Below are positions 52,916 through 64,000 of a stretch of 64,000 bases of DNA, piece by piece (positions within the stretch are counted from its first letter, which is position 1; each line of letters begins with the position of its first letter). The position numbers and the translations under genes were made by a program. The notes beneath the pieces were generated by a model. It searched no databases. It was not told the DNA's origin and saw nothing but the letters and a program-made list of their open reading frames with translations. This DNA comes from Neocallimastix lanati (nom. inval.) (taxonomy: Eukaryota; Neocallimastigomycota; Neocallimastigomycetes; Neocallimastigales; Neocallimastigaceae), in NCBI GenBank assembly GCA_016946835.1, contig JACVTC010000046.1, forward strand, positions 682,001 to 746,000, written 5' to 3'.

Positions 52916-53348
52916 GTTTTTTTTTTTTGTTTTTTTTGTTATTAATATTATTTTATTAGTATCATATAAATATAATAAATTTTAAAAAAAATGAAATATA
53001 AAATATAAAATATATACATTATAATAATAATATTATTATTAATAAAAAGTTGAATAATTAAAAATATATATATATTATATTATATTATTATATTAAATTA
53101 TATGGTTTTAATCCTGGTAATTGAAAAATAGTTTTACTATCTTTTATTAATATTATTTTAATAGTATCATTAATTATATATATATATTTATTATTATTAT
53201 TATTTTATTAGTATCATTTATAATATATATATTTATATATATATTTTTAAATATTTTAATAAATATAAGAAATAAAAAATAAAATATAAAATATATATAT
53301 AATAATAAAAGAAAAAAATTGTATAATTAAAAAATATTAATTTATAAA

Positions 53349-53397
<49 letters not shown>

Positions 53398-53620
53398 GAA
53401 TTATTAAAGTATATAGTTTTAATCTTTTTAATTAAAAAATAGTTTCACTATCCTTTATTATTACTATTTTATTAGTATCATTAAATATAAAATATATTTT
53501 ATTTTAAAGTTTTATAAAAAAAAAAAAAAAAAATTATATGGTTTTAATCTTAATAATTAAAAAATAGTTTTACTATCTTTTAATATTACTATTTTATTAA
53601 TATCATTAATTATATATATA
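52604..53620. repeat. Diverged copies of a repeated 70-bp core
   Basis: The core GGTTTTAATCTTAATAATTA followed by AAAAAATAGTTTCACTATC and a TTATTAGTATCATTAA end, present in both copies of the 310-bp duplication, recurs in diverged form near 52610, 52787, 53104, 53416 and 53541. Spacers are AT microsatellite. The block sits between the ends of two convergent genes. Its nature is unknown: a local satellite or pieces of a small mobile element. Confidence 0.7.
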
Positions 53621-54242
53621 TATATTTATATATATATATATATTTTTAAATATTAAAATAAATATAAAAAATAAAAAATAAAATATAAAATATATATATT
53701 AATAAAAGAAAAAAATTGAATAATTAAAAAATATTAATTTATAAATTTTATTATTATTGAATTATATTTAAATAAATAAAATAAAAAAAAAAAAAAAAAA
53801 AAACTACATAAAATATATATATTTTTAAATAAAAAAATTTTTTTTTTTTTTTAATAATTTTTAAAATTTATAATTTATATGTAAAACTAAAACGAAATTA
53901 AATATAAAAATTTAAAAAAAAAAAAAAAAAAAAATTATATATATATATTTTATGTATAATATTATAAACTGACATTATATAAATATTAATAATAAAAAGT
54001 ATAATAGAATAATATAAAATAAAAAAATTATTTTTATTTTTTATAATATAAAAATTTATGATATATATAGTATTTATATATATTTAAAAAAAAAATTATA
54101 TATAATAATTTATATTTTATTTTTAATTATTATTAAAAATAAAAAAAAAAAAAAAAAAAAAAAAGTAAATATAAAAACTAAAATAAAAATAAAAAAAAAT
54201 ATGTATTAATATTAGAAAAAAATTTTTTTTTTTTTAAATTAA

Positions 54243-54723
54243 TTAAATATTAGATTCTCTATTTTCATTATCAATATTTGGTTTTGAATTTACTAAATCA
54301 TACGATATCGACTTAGTATCAGTATTACTATTCACTATTGTATTATTTTGTTCATATTCCTGATCATTATTAATAATATTTTCATTTTTATTTATTCCTT
54401 CATTTTCTAAAAAAGAGTTGTCATTATCATTATTATTACTGTTGTTGTTATATATGGCATTATTATTATTATCATTAATATTATTATTTTCATTATTATT
54501 ATTATTATTGCTATTGTTATCATTATTATTATTATCCTTATAATCATAACTTTGGTTAATATAGTTGTTATCATCATTATTTTGATTTCGATCATCATAA
54601 TCATTAGCAGTTGACCATTTCATTCCATAATCACCATCATCATCACCATCATCATTAATCGTACATTCAGATCTATTACGATTATTATATGTTGAATTAT
54701 TATTTCTACTATTCCTATCATTA

Positions 54724-54781
<58 letters not shown>

Positions 54782-55203
54782 AGTATTTTTATTAAAATAT
54801 ATATACATTATTATACAACTTTTTAGTTATTTATTTATTCATTCATTTAAATTTTTTTTTTTTTGATATTTACCATAATAATAACTACCACTGTTATTAT
54901 TGTTATTGTTATTGTTATTGTTGTTATTATTATTATTATTATAACTATTTTTTGGTCTTATTAATCCACAATTTCTACATTCAGTTCTATTGGGCCTATA
55001 AATATAAAAAGAATTAATAAATAAATGTATAGTATTGTAAATATATTAATAATTAATATATATTTATAAATAAATAATAATTATAATAATAACAGAAGAA
55101 AGAGATTATAAAAATGACAAATAGAAAAAAATAATAATAATAATAATAATAAAAAAAAATTAAAAATAAAAATAGAAAAAGAAAATGAAATTAAAAAAAA
55201 AAA

Positions 55204-55234
<31 letters not shown>

Positions 55235-58200
55235 AAATAAAACATTAATAATAATAAAATATTAAAGCTATAAATATACAGTAAATATTTAATATTTATT
55301 ACGTACCAATTGAAGTAACCACATTCATTACATTGCCAGTTGTTTTTATTATTTTTTTGTGTTTTATTATTGTTATTATTTCTACCATAGTTATTATAAT
55401 TACCATAATTTCTTCTTTTCCTATTCCTTGATTCACGAGAATCTGATCTTTCACGTTTTCTATTATAATTTCTATCTCTGTTTTCATAGTTATATCTATT
55501 ATTGTCATTATTGTTATTATTGTATCGATCATTACTTCTATTTCTATATCTATTGTTATTATTGTTATTATTATTATTATAATTATAAGAGTTATCATTT
55601 CTTCTATAATTTTGTTCTCTATCATTTCTATTATTGTCATTATTACTATAATATCTGTTATTATTTCCATCATTATTTTGATAATATCTGTTGTCTCTAT
55701 TATTGTCATCATGGTTATATTGATTATTTCTATTATTTCTTCTATTTCTATTATAGTCATCATTTCTTCCATTATTATATTGATTTCTTTGATTATTACT
55801 ATTATTATTATTATTAAATGATCTATTTCTGCTTCTACTTCTACTTCTGCTTCTATTTTTTATTCTGTTCCTACTTCTACTTCTGTTCCTACTTCTACTT
55901 CTACTCCTGCTTCTACCTCTGATTTCATTTCTACTTTCATTTCTATCTCTATTTAGACTTCCATTTCTGCTTCCGCTTCTATCTCTACTTCTGTTTCTAT
56001 CCATATTTCTATTTCTGTTTCTATTCATACTTCTACTTCTGCTTCTATTCATACTTCTATTTCTATCTCTATTCATACTTCTATTTCTGCTTCTATTCAT
56101 GCTTCTACTTCTGCTTCTATCCATACTTCTATTTCTGTTTCTATCCATACTTCTATTTCCGTTTCTATCCATACTTCTATTTCTACTTCTATTCATACTA
56201 CTACTTCTGTTTCTATTCATTTCTCTACTTTTACTTCTATCTCTACTTCTACTATGGTTATTATAGCGATTATTATAGTCTTTAAAATTATCATCTCTAC
56301 TAGTTTGATATACATAATCTGGATGATCTCTTGTATTTTTATCTCTATCATCTCTTTTATTTTTATTATCATCTTCTACAGAATTATTATTAAATTCTTG
56401 ATGAACATTTCCTTCATCCTCATAATTATTTGTATTGTTTTCATTAATAATATTACTATTACTATTATTTCTATTATTTATATCTTTTACATTATTTTCG
56501 TTTATAATACTATTTGAACCATTATCATTATTATTATTATTATTATCAACTTTTGAAATGTTATCATCTAAACTATTAATATGTACTTCATTTATCTCAT
56601 TATTATATTGTTTATTATTAACATTGTTAGTTGCTTTATTATTATTATTGGAATCTATTTTCACTGACTCGGAATAATTTTCTTTAGTATCACTTCCCAC
56701 TTGTTTTAATTGTTCATTCTCTGTACATTTTAATTTACTGTTTTCCTCATTGTTCATAACTTTACCATCTTCATTTGGTTTTATATAATCATTATTATTA
56801 TTTTCTACTGGTATGATATTATTATCATTTATCATATTCTGAGGATGATCGTTATTAACTATTTTATCTTCTTGATTATTATCTAATTTTTTATCATTTG
56901 AATAATGATTTTCAATAGGTTCACTTTTTTCATTAGAGCCTCTAAATTGTTTATCATTTTTATCCGGTGAACCTTTATGTAAATCAAAATTACCATTTTT
57001 AACTGGTGAACCTCCATGTAAATCAAAATTGTCATCTTTCACTGGTGAACCTCCATGTAAATCAAAATTATCATTTTTATCCGGTGAACCTCTATGTAAA
57101 TCTAAATTATCATTTTTATCCGGTGAACCTCTATGTAAATCAAAATTATCATTTTTATTTGGTGAACCTCTATGTAAATCAAAATTATCATTTTTATCAG
57201 GTGAACCTCTACCTGAATCATAATTATCATTCTGATTATAATTTTCTCCATGATGATCATATTCACGATGTAAATTGTCATGACGACTATATTTATCCCT
57301 ATCGTCATGGCTATGACTTCTATGATATTTATCATTATCATTATAATACTGAGGATTTTTATTTCCACCTTCTCTTTCCCTATTATTTTTTGGAGAATTA
57401 TAATCATCTCTTTTATATTGATATCTATCATTACTTCTACTTCTATTTCTTGAAAGTGAACGTCTTTCACTACTTTTAAATCTTCTCTCTAAGGATGAAT
57501 GACGATCATTATTTCTATTATTCATAGTATACTCTTCATTCATTTTATTTCTTTCATTTCTATTTCTATTATATGAATCATTTCTGGAATAATCACGATT
57601 ATTACTAAATTGGTTTCTATCCCTACTATCACTTCTTCTATCTCTTGACATGTTTCTACTTCTACTTCTACCTCTTGATACAGGTATATCTCTACTATAT
57701 CTTCTATTGGGAGAAGAACGGCGTTCATTATTTCTAAATTCATTATCATTATAGTATTCATTATTTCTTGAGTAGTCACGATTATCATTATATTGTTTTC
57801 TTTCCCTGATATTATTTTTTCTTTCTCTTGAAAAATCTCTGCTTCTTCCTCTTGATAAATCTCTATTTCTTATTCTATCCCCTGATATACTTCTATTTCT
57901 ATTATGGTCACCTCTTTCATTAGAATTATTTCTTCTTCTATTTAAACTTCGTGAGCGATTATTATCACTGTAACTACCATTATTTGGATTACCCCTACTA
58001 TAACTTTCATTTCTACTATTATTTCTATCATTTCTATGATTGTCATAATTTTGATTGCTAAATCGTCCTCTATCTGAACTTTCATTTCTTCTATCTCTAT
58101 TGAAATCCTTTCTCATCATATTATCACCTCTATTCCGACTAAATTTTCTATCACGGCTACGACTTCTTTCATCTCTGTTATAATCATTTTCATTTCGATT

Positions 58201-59724
58201 AAAATTATCTCTTCCACGATCGCTGCTACGGTTTCTTCTTTCTTCAAAATCATCATAACGATCATGATTATGTTCTCTTCTCTCTTTATCATAACTATCT
58301 CTATTACGTTCAAATCGTTCATGGCTATTATTTCTACCATTATTATAATCATAATGTGAACCTTCCTCGTTTCTAACATTTTTTTCGTGTGAATGATCTC
58401 TTCCACGAGACGAATTATGACTATACTTATTTCTTGAAGGCGATCTTTCAGGACTATAATGATCAACTCGATTATTATAATTTTCATTATTTTTCCTATG
58501 ATAATTATCATGATGTCTATCATTATAATTTCTGTTACTAGTCGTACGATCTAAATCTTGTATTTTATCTTCATGATAATGACCTTTATCCTCTAATCTA
58601 TTTTCATATTTTTTTTCAAATGATTTTTCATTATTTAAATTTCCTGTAGATTCATTAATATGATAATCATTACCACTAATGACATCATTTTTATTACTAT
58701 TGTTATTAGAGGAAGTAATGTTACTAGGATTATTTGAAGATTTTAACATTTGTTGTTGACCAGTACTATTAATATTTTCTTTGTAACGATATTTCTTTGA
58801 ATTATTTTCTAAATTATCTTCGTATTGGCGTTTTCTTTTATCATTATTGTCATCTTCAAAATCATTATTATTATTATTATTATTACGATTATGTTCTCTT
58901 GAAAAATCTCTTTCTTTAGTAATTTCAATTATGTTACCATTCTTCATTTCAACTTTACGTTGACCATCTCTACTACTAGTTCCATTAAAACTATTACTTC
59001 TTTTATTTTCATAAATAAAGGCATCTTCATCATTTTTAATATTTGCTTCATTAAAAGAACGAGATTTTGAATCGTTATACTTTGAATTGTTTTCATTTGA
59101 ATTATAATTTTCATTATTTCTCGTTCTATAATTATAATTAGCTGTACTATAATCTCTATCAAAAGAATTACGATTAGTATTATTTAAACTACTGTTAACA
59201 ATACTTATTCCATTTTTATTGTCACCATTATCATTTGAAAAATTACGTTCTTGAAAGTTATTATTACTTCTATCATCTCTACCATATGAATGATGATTAT
59301 TTCTTTGATTCCTATTATCATCATACATTCTTTCCCTATCATAATTTCTATTTCCATTATTAGAATAGTTATTATTTGGTTTACCTAATCTCGATTTAAT
59401 ATCTCTTTTATTAGAATTATTATCATAACTTTGACTATTTCTATAGTTACTTCTACCTCTATCGTTTTGATAGTTTGAACCTTGATTATTGCTATATCTA
59501 CCAGAATATTGATCCCTAGAATTATTGTTATTTTTATTCCTTCTTTTTTCATACATATCGTTATTATTATAATTACCTCTTACATCTCTTCTATCATCAT
59601 CATTATACCCATTTTTCTTTGTATGGCATCGGTAACACTCATTTATTGAAGAAGAACAATTATTTTTACAATTTGGACAAGTCCAATCACTTAATTTTCT
59701 TGTGAAGCTATTCTTATTACTCAT
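54243..59724 (-). CDS. SR-like protein with two RanBP2-type zinc fingers
   Basis: Three exons, 55307-59724, 54874-54995 and 54243-54724, join in phase to about 1673 residues. Finger 1 (W14; C16-x2-C19-x10-C30-x2-C33) lies at the N terminus. Finger 2 (C1465-x2-C1468-x10-C1479-x2-C1482) spans the first intron, which strongly supports the junction. Such W-x-C-x2-C...N...C-x2-C fingers, as in ZRANB2 and some SR-related proteins, bind single-stranded RNA. Between them is a vast Asn/Arg/Asp/Ser-rich region with RS-like runs (RSRSRSRSRNRSRSR, RNRSMDRNRNRSM) and, near residues 831-925, about seven copies of a 13-residue unit (KNDNFDLHRGSPD). The C-terminal tail is Asn/Asp-rich. The composition suggests a nuclear pre-mRNA splicing or RNP protein likely to phase separate. 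The exact orthologue is not clear, and length is far above typical ZRANB2. Confidence 0.85.
54725..54780. repeat. Poly-A tract in intron 2 of the SR-like gene
   Basis: About 50 consecutive A on the plus strand, so a long poly-U tract next to the splice acceptor of exon 3 in the transcript. Confidence 0.85.
56945..57228 (-). repeat. Coding tandem repeat of 39-bp units
   Basis: About seven 39-base units encode KNDNFDLHRGSPD-type peptides inside the SR-like gene, with variants KDDNFDLHGGSPV and KNGNFDLHKGSPD. The unit length keeps the frame. Likely variable in copy number between strains. Confidence 0.85.
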
Positions 59725-59839
59725 GCTAAACTATCATAAATTTTATTGATAAAAAGTATGAATCTCTATTTTGAATTTATATATATATATTAATTTAATA
59801 ATTAATTATATTAATACTACTTAAAAAATAAAAAGGAAA

Positions 59840-59870
<31 letters not shown>

Positions 59871-61524
59871 TTAAAGTTTATTTTATATCAAAATCTTTTC
59901 CAAATAAAGAAACAAATAAAAAATTTATCCATTAGTTTAATTTTCATCAATTAACTTTATATATATTGCACTTTATACTTTTTATTTAATATTAAAATCC
60001 GAATAAAAAAAGAATTGTTTCTAATTTAATTCTCTGTATGATAAATATAAAACTGTCCATTGAAAATTTCCTTAAATTCCCGTAATAAAAATTATATTTA
60101 TCTTTTTTTTTTTTTTTTAATTTTTCTATCTTATACTTTTATTATTTTTATCATTGTTATTATCATTATTTTACTTTTTTTTTTCCAATTATTTCTTAAT
60201 CTTCTTTTCCTTTTTTTTTTTTTTATTGAATAAATCAATAGATTTCATTGTTGATCTTTAATTATATTATCAATTTTATTTATATATTTTCAAATTTTAT
60301 ATATATATATATTATAAAACCAATATTTAAATAACAAATAATTTATTATTTTAATATACTTTTTAAGTATTAAAGATTATTATTACCATGCATTAATAAA
60401 TTTAATTAATTTATTGATTATTATAAATATTAAATTATATAAAAAAAAAAAATGAAATAAAAAAAAAAAAATGAATTTCAATTTCCTATTTTTTTATTTT
60501 AATATAAAAATTTTTTTTTTTTGTTTTTTTTTTTTTTTTTTTGTTTTTTTGTTTTGTTATTTGTTTTGATGTTTCTATTTTTCTTATTGATATTATTATT
60601 ATTTTAATTGCATTTATATTATTTCAATATAATATAAAATTCTATAAATATTTATATTTATTGAAATTAAAAACTAAATAATGAATTAAATAAAAAAAAA
60701 AAAAAAAAAAAAAAAAAGATATATATAAATATAAATATAAATACAAAAAATTTTAAAAATTTAATTTTTATTGTTTTTTTTTTTTGTTTTTTATATTTAT
60801 TTTGTTTTGTTTTTCTATGAAGTAAATCATTTATAATTATATTACAAAAAAAAAATTTTTTTTTTTTATGGAAAAATATTATAAAATATATTATTATGAA
60901 ACTAAAAAAATAAATAAAAATTTTTATAGATTATTAAATTTTTTAATTTTTTATTACGCCACAACTTTATTTTATATATATTATTTATATATAATATATA
61001 TTAATTACAATACATAATAAATATTATATTACATATAATAATATTTTACCATGATTTTATAAACGCCATATATGTAATAGGTTTTTTAACCTTATTCCTC
61101 ATAATAAATTTAAAATACAAAAAAAAATATATATTTATATAATTTTTAAAATCAAAATAGTATTTACTTATATTATTTATATAATAATTATAATACTTTT
61201 TGCATTTTTATTCATCATTATTATTAAAAAGCCTCTTCAATTTTAACAAAATTTCATATGTATATAATCAAATAAAAATTTACATATTATATTAATTATA
61301 AATATTACTTTATCTTTATATATATCTAGTATTTCTCCCTTGTTATGTTTAATAAATTTATTTTATTTTAATTATTTAATTATTTTTTTTTCTTCATTTT
61401 ATTTATTTCATTTCAATTTTTTATTTTATTTTATTTTATTTAATTATATTGTATTTTTTTTTTATGTCGTTTTATTATATTTTATTTTACAAAGATAAAT
61501 TCAATAATTCTAATTATTTTAAAT

Positions 61525-61568
<44 letters not shown>

Positions 61569-61892
61569 CTAAAGTAATCTATAAAATCTACTTAAACTGT
61601 ATATTACAATTGCTAATAATAAAATAAAATATATATTATAATAATATTTATTTATTATTTTATAAAATTTTATATTAATTTTTTAATATTATTGCAATTT
61701 TAAAATTTTATGTTATTTTTTTTTTCTATTCTTATTATCATTATTATCCTTTTATTTTTTGAAAAAAAAAAAAAATTCTATTTGATGACAATTTTCTTAA
61801 AATATTTTTATCTAAATCTTTTATAAAAAAAATAAAAAAGAAAATTTTTACAAAGAAATATAAAAGATGCTTAAAGAAAATAATATTATTTA

Positions 61893-61927
<35 letters not shown>

Positions 61928-62179
61928 CTTTCTTTCTTTTCTTTATTAGTTTTATTTTCTTGGTATTTATATTTTTAAATAATAATGTTTTATTTTCTTG
62001 ATATTTATATTTTTAAATAAATAATATTGTTTTATTTTATTTTCTTTATGTTATTTTATTAAATGATAATATTTTATTTTTTTTGATTTGATTTGTTTTG
62101 CTTTGTTTTGCTTTATTGTATTGTATTTATATTTTAATTGTGTTTTTTCTTTTTTCTTTTTTTTTTTTTTTTTTTGATT
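59725..62179. other. Intergenic region, 2.4 kb
   Basis: Spacer between the start of the SR-like gene and the 3' end of the TMX-like gene. AT-rich with many T and A tracts. It presumably contains the SR-like promoter. No gene or named element seen. Confidence 0.6.
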
Positions 62180-63932
62180 TTAAGCTTGCTTATTATCCAT
62201 CTTAATTGGAAGATAATATTCAACTTCCTGTTTCTTATTATTAAAGCAGACGAGATAGATTAAAACTATGAATAAAATAACAACAATAATTAAAATAATT
62301 TGGATTGGAGTATTTTCTTTTAATGCATCAAAATAACCACCTTTAAGACTCTTTGCCTTTAACTGTTGATTCATTGCTGCAAAAAGGGATACACTAATAT
62401 TTTCATCATGTAAATATTTACCACTAACACCTTTATCGTAGTATTTACCATTACTTGGATTAAGAATAAAAACACGAGGTAATTCAGCAATACTAATACC
62501 AAATGAGCTTTGGATGTATTTTGGGAACTTAGAACCATCAAGCCATACAAAATCAGCATGAATATATTTTTCGGATTGACGTAAATTTGGATCAACCTCA
62601 TGTTGAGCAGCCCAAGCACGAGAAGCTGTTTTAATATTATCATAAATTTGGGATTTAGTATCACTGGTTGGGAAAATACCCATAACAACATAGTTTTCAC
62701 TATTTAAATAGGTTTCACTATTTAATGGCGTAATTTCAATAACAAATGGATACATGTATTTTTCAATCCATGGTTTAAGTTCTTCCTTTGTAAATTCACT
62801 TTCAAATTTATAAAAACCTTTACCATAATCACGAGATACAACAATACCAGTATTACCTTTTTCTATATTGAAAGAATTCATTAATTCTTCATCAGGAGTT
62901 AAGTAAACTTTTGCCGATAAAACATTAAGTTCTTCAATTACATCAATGAAAAGTTTCTTTTTTATTAAAATTATTTTAAATATATATTAGTTTATTAAAT
63001 TATTAATAGTATTTGTTTATTTATATGTTATTATTATTACTATTATTATTAATTATATAATAAAAAATATATATATTAAAAATTTACAATTTCATCAACA
63101 TTTGGTTCAGCATAATTATAATAAAGAAAAAATAATACTTCATTAGTCTTCATACTTTCTCTAATAGTTTCGGCTTTAGAAACAGATATACTAGAACTAA
63201 ATAAATAATGATCAAAATCATGATTTATATTTATATAAATTTAATAATAATAATATTAATATATTATCTCATTTAATTTATATGTTTTATATTTATTCTT
63301 ATACATTTATTTATTTTACATCAAAGTTAAAATTAATAATAAATATTTTAAAATATTATTATTTATTCACCTAATATATCCTTCAACAAAACTTTCTAAA
63401 TCTTCAATTCTTCTAATACCTCTGAAATCGTTGATTTCGTGTTGATTAATACTATTTGATAAATATATTTAATAATCAATATGATTTCCATTAATTTAAT
63501 ATTACATATTTATATGTGTGTAATACATATTTTAATACATACATCTTTAAAGTTGGATAACCAGTAACTCGATATTTATTACAAATCGCTATTGTTTAAC
63601 AATAATATTTTGATTAGCATTAATAATACAAAAATAAGAAAATATAAAATAATATAGAATAATATAGAATAATATAAGCAATAATGATAATTAAATAATA
63701 TTTTAATATATAATTTAATTAAAATTACTTACCACCATAAGCAGTACAATCAACCTTACCAATATTCATCTTATTCTTCATTTTACCAGCGAATTCTTCC
63801 CAAGTTGGTCCAAACTATTAAAATATTTAAAATTTATGCAAAAGAAAAATTAATAAGGATTGTAATAAAATATATTTTATTATGTATTACACATACTTTT
63901 CTACAATGACCACACCATGGTGCATGGAACAT
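62180..63932 (-). CDS. Membrane-anchored PDI/TMX-like thioredoxin protein, 5' end outside window
   Basis: Six visible exons, 63897-63932, 63733-63814, 63543-63588, 63371-63451, 63088-63196 and 62180-62956, join in phase to 376 residues. The 5'-most starts at a splice acceptor, so upstream exons with the signal peptide and first strand lie beyond the right edge. The a-type thioredoxin domain shows APWCGHCRK with the CGHC redox site at visible residues 7-10, VDCTAYG, and RVTGYPTLK with the cis-proline. It is followed by b-type thioredoxin-like regions without a CxxC. A hydrophobic segment at about 333-356 (IILIIVVILFIVLIYLVCF) and a short charged tail make it a type I membrane protein. This layout fits TMX3-like ER oxidoreductases that form or rearrange disulfides in secretory proteins. 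The tail lacks KDEL; KKQ follows the membrane segment. Exact subfamily is uncertain. Confidence 0.85.
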
Positions 63933-64000
63933 CTAAATATATTTAGTTTTTAATAATGATAATTATTATATTATTATATACAATATATGTTATTCATAAT

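Noticed and set aside
57006-57479. Plus-strand frame with NLHVNQN-type repeats
   Set aside because: Antisense reading of the 39-bp coding repeat of the SR-like gene.

Overview
This is a very AT-rich (nearly all non-coding DNA is A/T), intron-rich eukaryotic chromosome segment. I read it as a gut anaerobic fungus (Neocallimastigomycota). The reasons are the extreme AT bias with poly-A/T and (TAA)n tracts, short GT-AG introns, asparagine-rich proteins, fungal-type genes (Sey1 GTPase, Sel1-repeat protein, C2H2 factor), and above all two decayed copies of the cysteine-rich fungal dockerin (CBM10-like) module. One dockerin lies downstream of a decayed GH11 xylanase. Dictyostelids share the codon and tract bias but do not have these modules.

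Layout. 1-9600: gene-free, simple repeats. 9601-12755 (+): large Asn/Ser-rich C2H2 zinc-finger protein in two exons. 13606-14829 (-): TXNDC17/TRP14-like thioredoxin in five exons. 16.3-33.6 kb (-): tandem array of four related genes. Each has an exon for a lumazine-synthase-like domain, then an exon of Asn-rich sequence with phenylalanine-glycine (FG) repeats, then small exons that look like the GLEBS (Gle2/Rae1-binding) motif of Nup98-type nucleoporins. Copy 3 (27047-29436) is the most complete, copies 1 and 4 are open but eroded at the 3' end, and copy 2 is a pseudogene. A copia-type retrotransposon fragment and a dockerin relic sit between copies 1 and 2, and two further relics of the C-terminal exon lie upstream of copies 3 and 4. 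35.3-36.0 kb: GH11 xylanase-dockerin pseudogene. 37.1-38.4 kb: probable non-LTR retrotransposon 3' remnant. 39278-43193 (-): SEY1, the ER-fusion GTPase, 13 exons. 43.2-48.6 kb: gene-free, with a probable SINE and a long (ATT)n array. 48578-51793 (+): Sel1-repeat protein, 4 exons. 52.0-53.6 kb: exact 310-bp tandem duplication and diverged relatives. 54243-59724 (-): 1673-residue SR-like protein with two RanBP2-type zinc fingers. 62180-63932 (-): 3' part of a membrane-anchored PDI/TMX-like protein that continues beyond the right edge.

The housekeeping genes (TXNDC17-like, SEY1, Sel1, SR-like, TMX-like) look unrelated in function apart from an ER theme (SEY1, TMX-like). The array is the unusual element. 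It appears to be a lumazine synthase whose catalytic loop has been replaced and which has been joined, in matching splice phase, to nucleoporin-like FG and GLEBS segments, then amplified in tandem. All exon structures were worked out by hand from splice signals and reading phase; none is backed by transcript data here.
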